A stretch of DNA of 64,000 bases from Streptomyces sp. WAC05374 (GCF_004353505.1 NZ_SMNQ01000012.1:148967-212966); one strand, 5' to 3'; positions 9,656 through 20,885 are shown, numbered from the stretch's first letter. Translations and numbers: made by a program. The notes: generated from the sequence alone by a model not told the origin.

Positions 9656-10861
9656 TCACCGTCGGTGCGGCGGGAGTTCGGCCTCGATGAGGTCGGCCGC
9701 CCGCCGCGTTCCGCCCTCGGCCGCCATGCTCCGCCGGATCTCCTGCGCCCGCCGGGCCACCTCCGGGTCGCCGGCCAGTTCGAGCACGGCCGCGCGGAGG
9801 GCGCCGGCCGTGGCGTCGGCCATGGGGAGGTGGCGGGCGACACCGAGCGAGGCCAGCATGTCGGCGTTGCCGAACTGGTCGACGGCCTGGGGCACGGCGA
9901 CCATCGGCGTGGCGGTGGCGAGGCCCTCCTGGCTGCCGCCCGCACCGGCGTGCGTGATGAACGCGTCCGCCTCGCGGAGGATCGCCAACTGCGGCACCCA
10001 TGCGTGCACTTCGACGTTGGCGGGCAGATCGCCGAGCTCGGCGGGATCGACGTGCGCGCCGATCTGGAGCACCATGTGCCAGCCGGGCAGGTCGCCGAAG
10101 GCATCGACGCAGGCCCGGTAGAACTCCGGCTGCTTGGTGAACGCCGAGCCCAGCGAGACCAGCAGGACCTTCTCCGCCCCGACCGGCCGCCGCCACTCCC
10201 CCTGGTCGCTCCGGTCTCCGTGGCAGGCGCCGACGAAGGCGTAGACGGACTCGTCGACCCGGTCGGCGTTCGGCTGGAGGGCCCGGGGGATCAGCACGAC
10301 GGCCTTGCGGGGACGCGCGATCAGCCGGTCGGGGTGGGTGTCGACGCCGTGCTCGGCGAGCCATGCCTCGAAGCGGGCGTAGTACGCCCTGCCGCGCTCG
10401 GACGCCTTGAGGTCGGCGAACATCGGCTCGGCGACCTCCTCCTCGTACCCCTCCCAGGGCACGAGGTTGGGCCACAGGGAGACGGCGGGTGCGCCCCACC
10501 GGTGGGCGAGCACGGGGGCCGGGTAGGCGGTGATGTCGTGCAGGACGAGGTCCGGCTCGTCGCCCTCGAAGGCCGCGGCGAGCTGCGGCAGTGCCTGGAT
10601 GGCGTCGTCGAGGAACGGTTCGATGTTGTCGATCAGCTCGGTCCCCCACGCCTCCGGGTCCTCGTCGGTCGGGAGGGTCGAGGTGTAGATCACGGGCTCC
10701 GCGCCGGTGGCGGCGACCTTGTCCGCGAAGGAGGCGGGTATCGCGTAGCTGACGCGGTGCCCGCGGGCGACGAGCTCACGGATCACCTCGATGCTCGGAT
10801 TGACGTGCCCGTGAGCGGCGATGGAGAACATGGCGATGTGGGCACGCTTCGGTGAGGTCAT
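9656..10861 (-). CDS. Macrolide-type glycosyltransferase (MGT/OleD family, GT1)
   Basis: 401 aa. The N-terminus MTSPKRAHIAMFSIAAHGHV carries the acceptor-site His of the GT-B fold. The C-terminal nucleotide-sugar motif reads HAGAGGSQEGLATATPMVAVP with QFGNADML, as in macrolide glycosyltransferases such as OleD and Mgt, which attach glucose to macrolides or other phenolic/lipophilic acceptors with UDP-sugar. It stands alone, not in a biosynthetic cluster, suggesting detoxification rather than antibiotic assembly. Start 10861 is chosen because a -10 box lies seven bases before it; another ATG at 10867 is in frame. Confidence 0.9.
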   Translation of the reverse strand: MTSPKRAHIAMFSIAAHGHVNPSIEVIRELVARGHRVSYAIPASFADKVAATGAEPVIYTSTLPTDEDPEAWGTELIDNIEPFLDDAIQALPQLAAAFEGDEPDLVLHDITAYPAPVLAHRWGAPAVSLWPNLVPWEGYEEEVAEPMFADLKASERGRAYYARFEAWLAEHGVDTHPDRLIARPRKAVVLIPRALQPNADRVDESVYAFVGACHGDRSDQGEWRRPVGAEKVLLVSLGSAFTKQPEFYRACVDAFGDLPGWHMVLQIGAHVDPAELGDLPANVEVHAWVPQLAILREADAFITHAGAGGSQEGLATATPMVAVPQAVDQFGNADMLASLGVARHLPMADATAGALRAAVLELAGDPEVARRAQEIRRSMAAEGGTRRAADLIEAELPPHRR

Positions 10862-10868
10862 GCACATG

Positions 10869-10898
10869 AGACTAAACGAGACGAGACGTCTCGTGCAA
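10869..10898 (-). promoter_or_regulatory. Repressor-regulated promoter of the glycosyltransferase gene
   Basis: On the minus strand a TTGCAC -35 box (10893-10898) is followed after 18 bases by a TAGTCT -10 box (10869-10874), seven bases before ATG 10861. A perfect 14-bp palindrome ACGAGACGTCTCGT (10881-10894) fills the spacer, exactly where a TetR-type repressor would block polymerase. No TetR gene adjoins it in this window. Confidence 0.65.
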
Positions 10899-10918
10899 CT
10901 ACAAGGGCGTCCGGGCGA

Positions 10919-12214
10919 TCAGCGCTGATACCTCGCCAGCACCAGGTTCCCGTCGCCGACGAGGCGTCTTTCCAGCTCGGCGGTGTCGATGGCGCCGCTG
11001 TAGTACTCCTGGAAGGCGGGCGTGGCGACCTTGTCCTTCCACTCCGGGTACCCGCGCACCGACTGGGCCGGGGCCGGGCGGAGGTGCCCGGCCAGCGCGA
11101 CGCCTGTCGCCCAGCCGTCCTTCGCGGTGCGCAGCGAGGGGTCCTTCAGCGCCTCCGTGCCGGTCGGGAGCATCCAGTCGCCGCGTGCGAGGCGCACCAT
11201 GTTGGGCGGCCGGAGCAGGAAGTCGATGAACCGGGCGGCCTCCTCCTTGTGCGGGCTGTCCTGGGCGATCGACAGCGTCTGCGGGCTCACGCCCTGCGCC
11301 AGGCCGCCGTCCCCCGCGGGCGCGGGCAGCACCGTCCACGCGAACCCCTCCGGAGCCTGCTGCGCGATCTGCTGGCGGTAGGAGAAGCCGAGCGGGACCA
11401 TCGCGTACTTGCCGCCGAAGAACCCGGGGAGCGTGTCGGAACCGCCCATGCCCAGCGTGGTGCGCGGCGCGGTGCGGTCGGTGGTGACCTGGGCGCGGAC
11501 GGTCGCGGGCATCACGGCGTCGCCGCCGGTGAACCGGACCTCGACCCTGTCGTCGCCGCCGCGGTGGAAGAGCCGCCCCCCGGCCGAGAGGCCGAGGTTG
11601 AGCGAGACGGAGACCGGCTCCTTCAACGGCCAGGCGACGGCGTACCGCCCCTCCCCCATCGTCGCCGTCAGCTCGCGCGCCACCTGCCGGAACTCCGGCC
11701 ATGTCCAGGGCCGTTCGGGGGTCGGGACGCGTACCCGCGACGCCTCCAGGATCTTCTTGTTCGCGATGATCACGCGCGGTTCCTGGAGGAACGGCACGCC
11801 GTACACGCCGTCGCCGAAGGTCGTCGTCCGCCAGCTCTCCGCCGGGATGCCGGCCTTGAGCCGGGCGGGCAGCAGCGGGCGCAGGTCGGCGAGGTAGCCG
11901 CCGTACGCGAAGTCGGCGAGGTCGTCCGAGGCGTCATGGATGACGTCCGGCGCCTCACCGCCCTCGAAGGAGGTGAGGAGCTGGTCGTGGACGCTGTCCC
12001 AGCTTCCCTGGACGTAGTCGACCCGGACGTCCGGGTGCGCGGCGTTCCACTCCGCGACCAGCTCCTTGGTGGCGTCCACCGACTCCTTCTGCCACGCCAG
12101 GGACTGGAACCGGAGCACGACCTTCCCGGTGTCCCGCCCACCGCCGTCACCGGTGCACCCGGCCAGCAGCAGGGCGAGGACGAGGAGCAGCGCACGGAAC
12201 GGGCGCGTACGCAT
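10919..12214 (-). CDS. Sugar ABC transporter substrate-binding lipoprotein (CUT1)
   Basis: 431 aa starting MRTRPFRALLLVLALLLAGC, a lipoprotein signal with lipobox LLAGC (Cys 20). The rest follows the extracellular solute-binding family 1 pattern, with VVLRFQSLAWQKESVDATKE, then VPFLQEPRVIIANKKIL and a C-terminal lobe with RFIDFLLRPPN. It captures an oligosaccharide outside the membrane for the two permeases encoded just upstream. The ATG overlaps the permease stop (ATGA). The frame runs further upstream to 12607 but that part belongs to the permease gene. Confidence 0.9.
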   Translation of the reverse strand: MRTRPFRALLLVLALLLAGCTGDGGGRDTGKVVLRFQSLAWQKESVDATKELVAEWNAAHPDVRVDYVQGSWDSVHDQLLTSFEGGEAPDVIHDASDDLADFAYGGYLADLRPLLPARLKAGIPAESWRTTTFGDGVYGVPFLQEPRVIIANKKILEASRVRVPTPERPWTWPEFRQVARELTATMGEGRYAVAWPLKEPVSVSLNLGLSAGGRLFHRGGDDRVEVRFTGGDAVMPATVRAQVTTDRTAPRTTLGMGGSDTLPGFFGGKYAMVPLGFSYRQQIAQQAPEGFAWTVLPAPAGDGGLAQGVSPQTLSIAQDSPHKEEAARFIDFLLRPPNMVRLARGDWMLPTGTEALKDPSLRTAKDGWATGVALAGHLRPAPAQSVRGYPEWKDKVATPAFQEYYSGAIDTAELERRLVGDGNLVLARYQR

Positions 12215-13056
12215 CAGGACTTCACCGCCCCGGCGACCATGCCGCCCGTGATCCGCTTCTGGATGACCGCGAAGACGACCAGGGAGGGGAGGGTGGCGAG
12301 GAACGCCGCCGCGGCGAGCGGCCCGAGGTCCGCGGCGCCCTCCGCGCCCAGGAAGTGGGTGAGGACGACCGGCAGGGTCTGCTTCTCGGGGGTCTTGAGC
12401 AGGACGAGCGCGAAGAAGAACTCGTTCCACGCCGTGATGAACGCGAACAGCGCGGTGGCCACGATGCCGGGCGCGAGCAGCGGCGCCGTCACCGAGACGA
12501 GCGTACGCAGCCGGCCCGCGCCGTCCACGGCGGCGGCCTCCTCCAGCTCGGCCGGCACGGCCCGTACGTAACCGGTGAGCATCCACAGCGCGAACGGCAG
12601 CGACCACACGAGGTACACCAGGACCAGGCCGGAAAGACTGTTGATCAGGTGCAGGTTCTTCAGGACGAGGAAGAGCGGGATGATCACCAGGACGAACGGG
12701 AACGCCTGGCTGACCACCACCCAGCCGGTCGCGGCGGCCCGCAGCCTGCCCCGGTGACGGGCCATCACATAGGCCATGGGGGTGGCGACGGCGACGGCCG
12801 TCAGGGCGGCGCCGAGGGCGGCGGCCAGGCTGTTGGCGGCGGCCCGGAGCAGCGGCTGCTCGGCGAACGCCTGCCGGAAGTTGCCCAGGGTGGGGTCCTC
12901 GGGAATCCAGGTGGGGTGCAGGGAGCCCAGCTCACGGGCCGGTTTGAAGGCGGTGGAGACCAGCCACAGGAAGGGCAGGGCGAGGAACGCCAGGTAGGCG
13001 ACGAGTGCGAGGTACTGGCAGGCCCGCGCGGGGGCCCCGGTGCGAAGGCCGCTCAC
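12214..13056 (-). CDS. Sugar ABC transporter permease (MalG type)
   Basis: 280 aa from GTG 13056, preceded by a GGAGGCGAGG ribosome site. Six hydrophobic helices are visible, starting at LALVAYLAFLALPFLWLVS. The EAA coupling loop is AAAVDGAGRLRTLVSVTAPLLAPGI. It pairs with the MalF-like permease to import a sugar. No ATPase is encoded in the operon; Streptomyces importers of this class usually share the MsiK ATPase (known for the group, inferred here). The gene overlaps its neighbours by four bases on the 5' side and one on the 3' side. Confidence 0.92.
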   Translation of the reverse strand: MSGLRTGAPARACQYLALVAYLAFLALPFLWLVSTAFKPARELGSLHPTWIPEDPTLGNFRQAFAEQPLLRAAANSLAAALGAALTAVAVATPMAYVMARHRGRLRAAATGWVVVSQAFPFVLVIIPLFLVLKNLHLINSLSGLVLVYLVWSLPFALWMLTGYVRAVPAELEEAAAVDGAGRLRTLVSVTAPLLAPGIVATALFAFITAWNEFFFALVLLKTPEKQTLPVVLTHFLGAEGAADLGPLAAAAFLATLPSLVVFAVIQKRITGGMVAGAVKS

Positions 13057-14021
13057 CGGTCCTCGCCTCCCTTCAGCCGGGCCACGAGGTGGAGGGCGAG
13101 GAGCACGGAGACGACGGCGACCATCACACAGCCCATGGCCGCCGCGTAGCCGAACTGCCCGTACCGGAACGCCTCCTCGTAGGCGAAGAGCATCGGCAGG
13201 CGGGTACGGCCGCCCGGTCCGCCGCTGGTGAGCACGTAGACCAGGGCGAACGCGTTGAAGTTCCAGATGAGGTTGAGCGCCGTGATGGCCAGCGCGACCG
13301 GCTTGAGGGCCGGCCAGGTGACGGTACGGAACCGGCGCCACGCCCCGGCACCGTCCAGGGCCGCCGCCTCGTGGAGCTCCTGCGGCGTGTTCTGGAGCCC
13401 GGCGAGCAGGGCGACCGTGGTCTGGGGCATGCCGGCCCAGATGCCGACGAGGACCACGGCGGGCAGGGCGGTGGCCGGCCCCGTCAGCCAGTCCCGCCCG
13501 TCACCCAGCCCCAGGTCCCGGACGGTCTCGTTGAGGACGCCCGCGTCGGGGTGGTAGACGAGCCGCCACATGATGCCGACGACCACCTCGGGCATCGCCC
13601 ACGGGATGATCGCCAGGGCGCGCGCGAGCCAGCGCAGGCGGAGGTTCTGGCTGAGGAGCAGGGCCAGTCCGAGCGCCAGCAGGAACTGGGGAACGGTGAC
13701 CCCGACCGCCCAGAGCAGACCGATCCGGAACGACTCCCAGAACAGGGTGTCGTGCAGCAGGTCCTGGAAGTTCAGGGTGCCGACCCACTGGGTGGCGCGG
13801 GTGCGCCCGGACTGGGCGTCGGTGAAGGCCAGGGCGATGCCGTAGAGCAGCGGGCCGACGCTGAGCACGAGGATCGGGAGCAGCGCGGGCAGGACGAGGA
13901 ACCAGGCCCCGTACTCCACCGGCCGCCGCGCCGGCCGGGGCGCCTGCCGTGCGGGTCGCCCGCCTTTCCCGCCTTTCCCGCTTCCCCCGCCGGGCCGCTC
14001 CGGCGCCGTCACCAATGTCAC
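13053..14021 (-). CDS. Sugar ABC transporter permease (MalF type)
   Basis: 322 aa from GTG 14021 with an AAAGGGGA site upstream. A Gly/Lys/Arg/Pro-rich cytosolic tail (residues 1-35) precedes the first helix (WFLVLPALLPILVLSVGPLLY). About six helices follow, with the coupling loop EAAALDGAGAWRRFRTVTWPAL. It is the first gene of a three-gene minus-strand operon: MalF-like, MalG-like, binding protein. The transported sugar cannot be told from sequence and no glycosidase lies beside the operon. Confidence 0.92.
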   Translation of the reverse strand: MTLVTAPERPGGGSGKGGKGGRPARQAPRPARRPVEYGAWFLVLPALLPILVLSVGPLLYGIALAFTDAQSGRTRATQWVGTLNFQDLLHDTLFWESFRIGLLWAVGVTVPQFLLALGLALLLSQNLRLRWLARALAIIPWAMPEVVVGIMWRLVYHPDAGVLNETVRDLGLGDGRDWLTGPATALPAVVLVGIWAGMPQTTVALLAGLQNTPQELHEAAALDGAGAWRRFRTVTWPALKPVALAITALNLIWNFNAFALVYVLTSGGPGGRTRLPMLFAYEEAFRYGQFGYAAAMGCVMVAVVSVLLALHLVARLKGGEDR

Positions 14022-14194
14022 GGTCAGTCCCCTTTGTGAGGTCGGGCCGGCCTGGCGTCATCGTCCTGACGGGTCGTCGGTTCGTCAAGCGTGTCCGCAC
14101 GGATGCGAGACTTTGGCCGGCGTGGTGGTACCGCGGCCGGGGTGGCGCGTGCGTCGTCGCCGCCGGGCGCACAGGGACGGGAGGAACGGACGCG

Positions 14195-15148
14195 ATGGAC
14201 GAGGTGCGGGCACGGGAGATCCTGGCCGCCGCCGGGGTGACGCCGTCCCCCGGCAGCGCGCCCGGGACGGCGCAAGGGGCGGCCGGCGGGGCGATGGCGG
14301 GTTCCGCCCGTGCCGCGGCGTCCGGAAGTGCTCGCGGTCCGGTGCCCGGCGCGGAGCTGCTGGCGCTGGGCGAGAACGCCGTCTTCGCGGTCGGGGACCT
14401 GGTGGTGAAGGTCGGCCGGGACGCGGAGCTGCTGGAGCGCGCCGAGCGCGAGGTCGCCGTCGCGTCCTGGCTGGCGGAGTGCGACGTCCCCGCCGTACGG
14501 GCCGCCGAGCCCAAGCCCCGCCTGGTGGAGGGGCACCCCGTGACGGTCTGGCACCGGCTGCCCGAGGCCGTCCGTCCGCCCGAACCCCGGGACCTCGCCC
14601 CGCTGCTGCGGCGCGTCCACGCGCTCCCGGAGCCGCCGTTCGCGCTGCCGCCGCGTGACCTGCTGGGCGGGGTGGAGCGCTGGCTGCGGCTCGCGGGCGA
14701 CGCGATCGACCCGGCGGACGCCGCGTACCTGCGCGAGCGCCGCGACGGGTTCGCCGCGGCGGCGGCCGCGCTCACCCCGCACCTCGCCCCCGGCCCCGTC
14801 CACGGCGACGCGCTGCCGCGCAACGTGCACATCGGGCCGGACGGCCCGGTCCTGGTCGACCTGGAGACGTTCTCGGCGGATCTGCGCGAGCACGACCTGG
14901 TGGTCCTCGCGCTCGCCCGGGACCGCTACGGGCTCGACCCGGCGGCCCATGACGCGTTCACCGAGGCGTACGGCTGGGACGTGCGCGCGTGGGAGGGCTG
15001 CGCGGTGCTGCGCGGGGCCCGTGAGACGGCGAGCTGCGCCTGGGTGGCCCAGCACGCACCGTCGAACCCGAAGGCGCTCGCCGAGTTCCGCCGGAGGGTG
15101 GCGTCGCTGCGGGAGGAAAACCCCGAGGTCCGCTGGTACCCCTTCTGA
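14195..15148 (+). CDS. Aminoglycoside phosphotransferase-fold kinase
   Basis: 317 aa, ATG 14195 behind GGGAGGAACGG; an extension to 13949 would enter the divergent promoter region and is rejected. The protein-kinase-like fold has a nucleotide-binding start (ENAVFAVGDLVVKVGR). The catalytic loop VHGDALPRNVHIG sits near residue 202, and the metal-binding VLVDLETF follows. Family members phosphorylate aminoglycosides, choline, homoserine or similar small molecules; nothing here decides the substrate, so resistance should not be assumed. An Ala/Gly/Ser-rich stretch at about 30-50 is low complexity. It is divergent from the sugar importer. Confidence 0.85.
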   Translation: MDEVRAREILAAAGVTPSPGSAPGTAQGAAGGAMAGSARAAASGSARGPVPGAELLALGENAVFAVGDLVVKVGRDAELLERAEREVAVASWLAECDVPAVRAAEPKPRLVEGHPVTVWHRLPEAVRPPEPRDLAPLLRRVHALPEPPFALPPRDLLGGVERWLRLAGDAIDPADAAYLRERRDGFAAAAAALTPHLAPGPVHGDALPRNVHIGPDGPVLVDLETFSADLREHDLVVLALARDRYGLDPAAHDAFTEAYGWDVRAWEGCAVLRGARETASCAWVAQHAPSNPKALAEFRRRVASLREENPEVRWYPF

Positions 15149-15182
15149 CATCATGAACTCCGTTGTCCGACGGGAGGATTGC

Positions 15183-16043
15183 ATGGGGATGCGGGTGGAA
15201 CTCAGCCGGGTGGAACTCAACGAGGTGACCCTGGCGGTCCAGGACAGCCGGACCGGCCGGGACCCCGTCCTGCTGGTGCACGGCTTCCCGGACACCCATG
15301 ACCTCTGGCGCCACCAGGTGCGGGCGCTGAACGCGGCCGGGTACCGCACGATCGCGCCCGACCTGCGCGGCTTCGGCGCCTCCAGCCGGCCGGAGGGCAC
15401 CGAGGCGTACGACCCGGCCCGGTCGGTGGCCGATCTGCTGGAGCTGCTGGACCATCTGGACATCGGCTGCGTGCACCTGGTGGGGCACGACTGGGGGTCG
15501 GGCATCGCCCAGGCCCTCTCCCTCGCCGCCCCGGGCCGCGTGGCGACCCTCTCCCTGCTGTCCGTGGGCAACCTCGGCTCGCTGCTGGCGGCGGGCTGGG
15601 AGCAACGTCAGGCGTCCTGGTACATGCAGTTGTTCCAGATGGACGGGCTGGCCGAGGACTGGCTGTCCCGGGACGACTTCGCCAACCTCCGCGAGATGCT
15701 GGCCGAGCACCCGGACCGGGAGGAGGCGGTGGAGCGGCTGCGCGAGCCGGGCGCGCTCACGGCCGCGCTGGCGGTGTACCGGGCGGGGCTGTCGCCCGAG
15801 GCGATGTTCGGCCCGCTGCCGCCGCTGCCGTCACTGCGGGGCCCGGTGCTGGGCGTGTGGAGCACCGGCGACCGGTTCCTCACCGAGCGGTCGATGACCG
15901 GCACGGAGAAGTACGTGGACGGCTCGTGGCGTTACGAGCGGGTCGAGGGCGCCGGTCACTGGCTCCAGCTCGACGCCCCGGACCGGGTGAGCGAGCTGCT
16001 GCTCGACTTCTTCGCCGAGCACGGCCGCCCGCCACGGCCCTGA
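15183..16043 (+). CDS. Alpha/beta hydrolase, epoxide-hydrolase type
   Basis: 286 aa, ATG 15183 with a GGGAGGATT site. The oxyanion motif HGFPD is at 33-37 and the nucleophile elbow GHDWGS places Asp103, not Ser, as nucleophile. The catalytic His lies in EGAGHWLQLDAP near the C-terminus. An Asp nucleophile fits epoxide hydrolases or haloalkane dehalogenases; HGFPD and GHDWG favour epoxide hydrolase. The physiological substrate is unknown. A long in-frame extension into the preceding gene is not real. Confidence 0.88.
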   Translation: MGMRVELSRVELNEVTLAVQDSRTGRDPVLLVHGFPDTHDLWRHQVRALNAAGYRTIAPDLRGFGASSRPEGTEAYDPARSVADLLELLDHLDIGCVHLVGHDWGSGIAQALSLAAPGRVATLSLLSVGNLGSLLAAGWEQRQASWYMQLFQMDGLAEDWLSRDDFANLREMLAEHPDREEAVERLREPGALTAALAVYRAGLSPEAMFGPLPPLPSLRGPVLGVWSTGDRFLTERSMTGTEKYVDGSWRYERVEGAGHWLQLDAPDRVSELLLDFFAEHGRPPRP

Positions 16044-16066
16044 CCACCCGCGGGTCTCCGTGGGCC

Positions 16067-16903
16067 TCAGCCGCCCGCCGGCGTGACGGCCGGCTCCGGC
16101 GCGCCCGGTATCGCGGCCGCCGGGGCCGCGCCGCCCCCCGCCGCGGCGCCCACCGGTGCCGTGCCCGCGGGGGCCGCACCCGCCGTGCCCGCGGGCACGT
16201 GCCCGCGCAGGGGCCAGGCCGGGTCGATGACCGCGTCCGGGGTGCCCTTGCGGCGCAGGAAGCCCTGGAAGTCGGCCGCCCACCGCGCGTACCACCCCAC
16301 CTGCCGCTCGTGCAGCTCCCCCGGGGTCAGCGCCGCCACCGAGGCGTGCCGCTCGGCTATCGCGCACGCCACCAGGACCGCCGCCAGGGCGTCGGCGGCC
16401 GCCTGGTGGGCGCCGTCGAGCACCACGCCGTACTCGGCGCAGACCGCCTCCAGGTTCCGCTTCCCCCGGCGGTAGGGGTCGACGGCCCGGTCGATGGTGT
16501 AGGGGTCGACGACCGGGCCTATCGGCGCGCCGCCCAGCCGCTCGCTCAGCCCGGGCAGTCCGTGCCGCCGCAACTCGGCGGTCAGGAGGGTGAGATCGAA
16601 GCTCGCGTTGTACGCCACGACGGGCACGCCGCGCGCCCAGTGGCCGACCAGGGTGTCGGCGAGCTCGTCGGCGACCTCCCGCACCGGGCGGCCCTCGGCC
16701 GTGGCCCGCTCATTGCTGATGCCGTGGATCGCCGACGCCTGGGCGGGAATCCGGATGCCCGGGTCGGCCAGCCAGTCGCGCCGGTCCAGCACGTCCCCGC
16801 CCCGTACCTCCACGACCGCGGCCGTCACGATGCGTGCCTCGAGCGGCTCCGTCCCCGTCGTCTCCAGATCGAAGCCGACGAGCGTCTCCCCGTGCCAGCC
16901 CAT
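16067..16903 (-). CDS. DnaQ-like 3'-5' exonuclease (DEDDh)
   Basis: 278 aa starting MGWHGETLVGFDLETTGTEP. Exo I is FDLETTG, Exo II NASFDLTLL, and Exo III the H-x4-D in HQAAADALAAV, giving the full DEDDh set of RNase T/DNA polymerase epsilon-like nucleases. The last 40 residues are a Pro/Ala/Gly tail with no motif. A strong GAGGAG site precedes the ATG. Stand-alone proteins of this type in actinomycetes are annotated as DNA polymerase III epsilon-like exonucleases; the actual nucleic-acid substrate is not known from sequence. Confidence 0.88.
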   Translation of the reverse strand: MGWHGETLVGFDLETTGTEPLEARIVTAAVVEVRGGDVLDRRDWLADPGIRIPAQASAIHGISNERATAEGRPVREVADELADTLVGHWARGVPVVAYNASFDLTLLTAELRRHGLPGLSERLGGAPIGPVVDPYTIDRAVDPYRRGKRNLEAVCAEYGVVLDGAHQAAADALAAVLVACAIAERHASVAALTPGELHERQVGWYARWAADFQGFLRRKGTPDAVIDPAWPLRGHVPAGTAGAAPAGTAPVGAAAGGGAAPAAAIPGAPEPAVTPAGG

Positions 16904-17004
16904 GCTGCTCCTCCTCGCGATGCTGTGGTGCGCCCCCCGTGCGGTGCACTCCCCCTGTGGGTCTTCACCCTCGCACGCACCACTGACAATGGGCCTCGCG
17001 ATGC

Positions 17005-18246
17005 TCAGGAGACCGGACGGGAGTCGGCCCAGACCGACTCGAATTCCTCGCGGTAGGTCGCGAACAGGCCGTGGTCGCTCTCCGTGGCGGCCGTGACGAC
17101 CGGCCGCCGCGCGCCGCGCAGGACCAGCACCGGCGCCTCCATGCCCCGGGCCCGGCGCAGGTAGGACTGCACCACGCCGACCCCGTCCGGCCCGTCGCCG
17201 TCGACGAGGTACGCGGTGAAGCGCGGCGTCTCGTCGAAGACCTGGATCTCGAAGGCGCCCGGGTCGCGCAGCCGGGAGCGCACCCGCCGCATGTGGAGGA
17301 TGTTCATCTCCACCGAGCGGCTCAATTCGCCCTTTTTGATCCCAAGTTCCCTTTCACGCCGTTTTACGGCGCTGCTCGCCGGGTTGAGGAACAGCAGACG
17401 TATCCGGCAGCCGGACTCGGCGAGCCGCACCAGCCGCCGCCCGGAGAAGTTCTGCACCAGGAGGTTCAGGCCTATGCCGATCGCGTCGAGGCGCCGCGCC
17501 CCGCCGAAGAGGTCCTCGGCGGGAAGCTGCCGCTGGAGGCGCACCCGGTCGGGGTGGACGGAGACGACGTCCGCGTACCGGTCGCCGACGAGGTCCTCCA
17601 CCGCGTCGACCGGCAGCCGGTGCGCGGACGGGACGCCCGCCCCGCCGCCGAGGATCTCCAGCAGCCGGGCGGAGGCGCGCTCGGACTGGTCGAGCACGGT
17701 GCGCGACAGGGCACGGTTGCGGGAGACCACGTTCCGGGTGACCTCCAGCTCGTCGAGGGCCAGCTCCACCTCGCGCCGGTCGTCGAAGTAGGGCTCGAAG
17801 CAGGGCCAGTGCTGGACCATCAGCTCGCGCAGTTGCGGCAGCGTGAGGAAGCTGAGGACGTTGTCGTCGGCGGGGTCCAGGAGGTAGCCCTTGCGGCGGG
17901 ACACCTCGCGCACGGCGACGGCCCGCTGCACCCACTCCTGACCGGCGGGCCCGGCGGCAGCGACCACCCAGTCGTCGCCGTGTACGGGCTCGTACACGGG
18001 CCGCAGGACGGCGGCCACCACGGCACGCAGCCGCTGCTCGACCAGATTCAGCCAGATATAGGCGCGTCCGGCGCGCTGGGCGCGGGTCCGCACCTCGCTC
18101 CACGCCTCCGCGCCCCAGTCCAGTTCCGCACCGATCTCCATCGGCCGGGCGAGTGAGACCGCGCCGGGCGGGACATCAGCGGGGTCAGTGGAGTCCCCCT
18201 CATGACCTGAGTCACCTGGGGGCAGCTCCAGCCCTCCCGAGCTCAC
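17005..18246 (-). CDS. SAV2148-type HEPN-domain protein
   Basis: 413 aa from GTG 18246 (MSSGGLELPPGDSGHEGD), preceded by an AAGGCGG site. The N-terminal 30-40 residues are acidic and Pro-rich. A long helical region with VEQRLRAVVAAVLRPVYEPVHGDDW follows, then a conserved VREVSRRKGYLLDPADDNVLSFLTLPQL type segment. I recognise it as the SAV_2148 HEPN family of Streptomyces. HEPN domains are often RNases or nucleotide-binding partners in defence or stress systems; the role of this family is not established. The longer frame to 18390 has no ribosome site and was rejected. Confidence 0.8.
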   Translation of the reverse strand: MSSGGLELPPGDSGHEGDSTDPADVPPGAVSLARPMEIGAELDWGAEAWSEVRTRAQRAGRAYIWLNLVEQRLRAVVAAVLRPVYEPVHGDDWVVAAAGPAGQEWVQRAVAVREVSRRKGYLLDPADDNVLSFLTLPQLRELMVQHWPCFEPYFDDRREVELALDELEVTRNVVSRNRALSRTVLDQSERASARLLEILGGGAGVPSAHRLPVDAVEDLVGDRYADVVSVHPDRVRLQRQLPAEDLFGGARRLDAIGIGLNLLVQNFSGRRLVRLAESGCRIRLLFLNPASSAVKRRERELGIKKGELSRSVEMNILHMRRVRSRLRDPGAFEIQVFDETPRFTAYLVDGDGPDGVGVVQSYLRRARGMEAPVLVLRGARRPVVTAATESDHGLFATYREEFESVWADSRPVS

Positions 18247-18725
18247 CCGCGCACCGCCTTCTGCTCCTGGACGCCCGTCTCCAACGATCAAGGAAGGGTA
18301 CTCCGGGACCGGGAGGCGGTGCAGCCCGATGGACGGGCTCCTTTGCCAACCGCCATGATTCTTCCGCCCGTTCCGGACGCCGGGGACCACCGGGAGTGAG
18401 CGGATTCATAATGGTCGGCCCACCGGCCGCCGCCCGGCCGCCCTCCGGCGGGCCCCCGGCCGGCGGCCCGGCACGCCCGCACCGGCGCGGGCGACACCCC
18501 GGAACGCCAGGTTGACCCGGGCAACCGGACGGCCACCGTCCGCCACCGGCGGTGTGCTGATCGGATGAATCCGGTCCAGAGGGTGATTTCCGGCCACTAC
18601 GGGCCTCCAGGCGCGTGGTCACCCGGTAGGACCGGCCGAAGTCCTAGGAGGAGGCACCACTTTCGGGGAGGATTCTGGCTCAAGTAACCCCCATCAGCCG
18701 GATCAGAAGTGGAAGAGTCTTATCT
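18247..18725. other. 479-bp divergent intergenic region
   Basis: It separates the HEPN gene (minus) from glgX (plus). It is extremely G/C-rich with short imperfect inverted repeats around 18420-18500. An AAGTCCTAGGAGGAGG block near 18640-18655 resembles a ribosome site but is followed by no credible ORF. I see no RNA gene or mobile element. Confidence 0.5.
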
Positions 18726-20849
<2,124 letters not shown>

Positions 20850-20885
20850 GAGACCGCCGGACGGGCGGGCGCCGGGTGCGGGGCG

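Noticed and set aside
14195..15148. Aminoglycoside resistance gene
   Set aside because: The APH fold is clear but it covers many kinases of small metabolites; no resistance-specific feature is visible.
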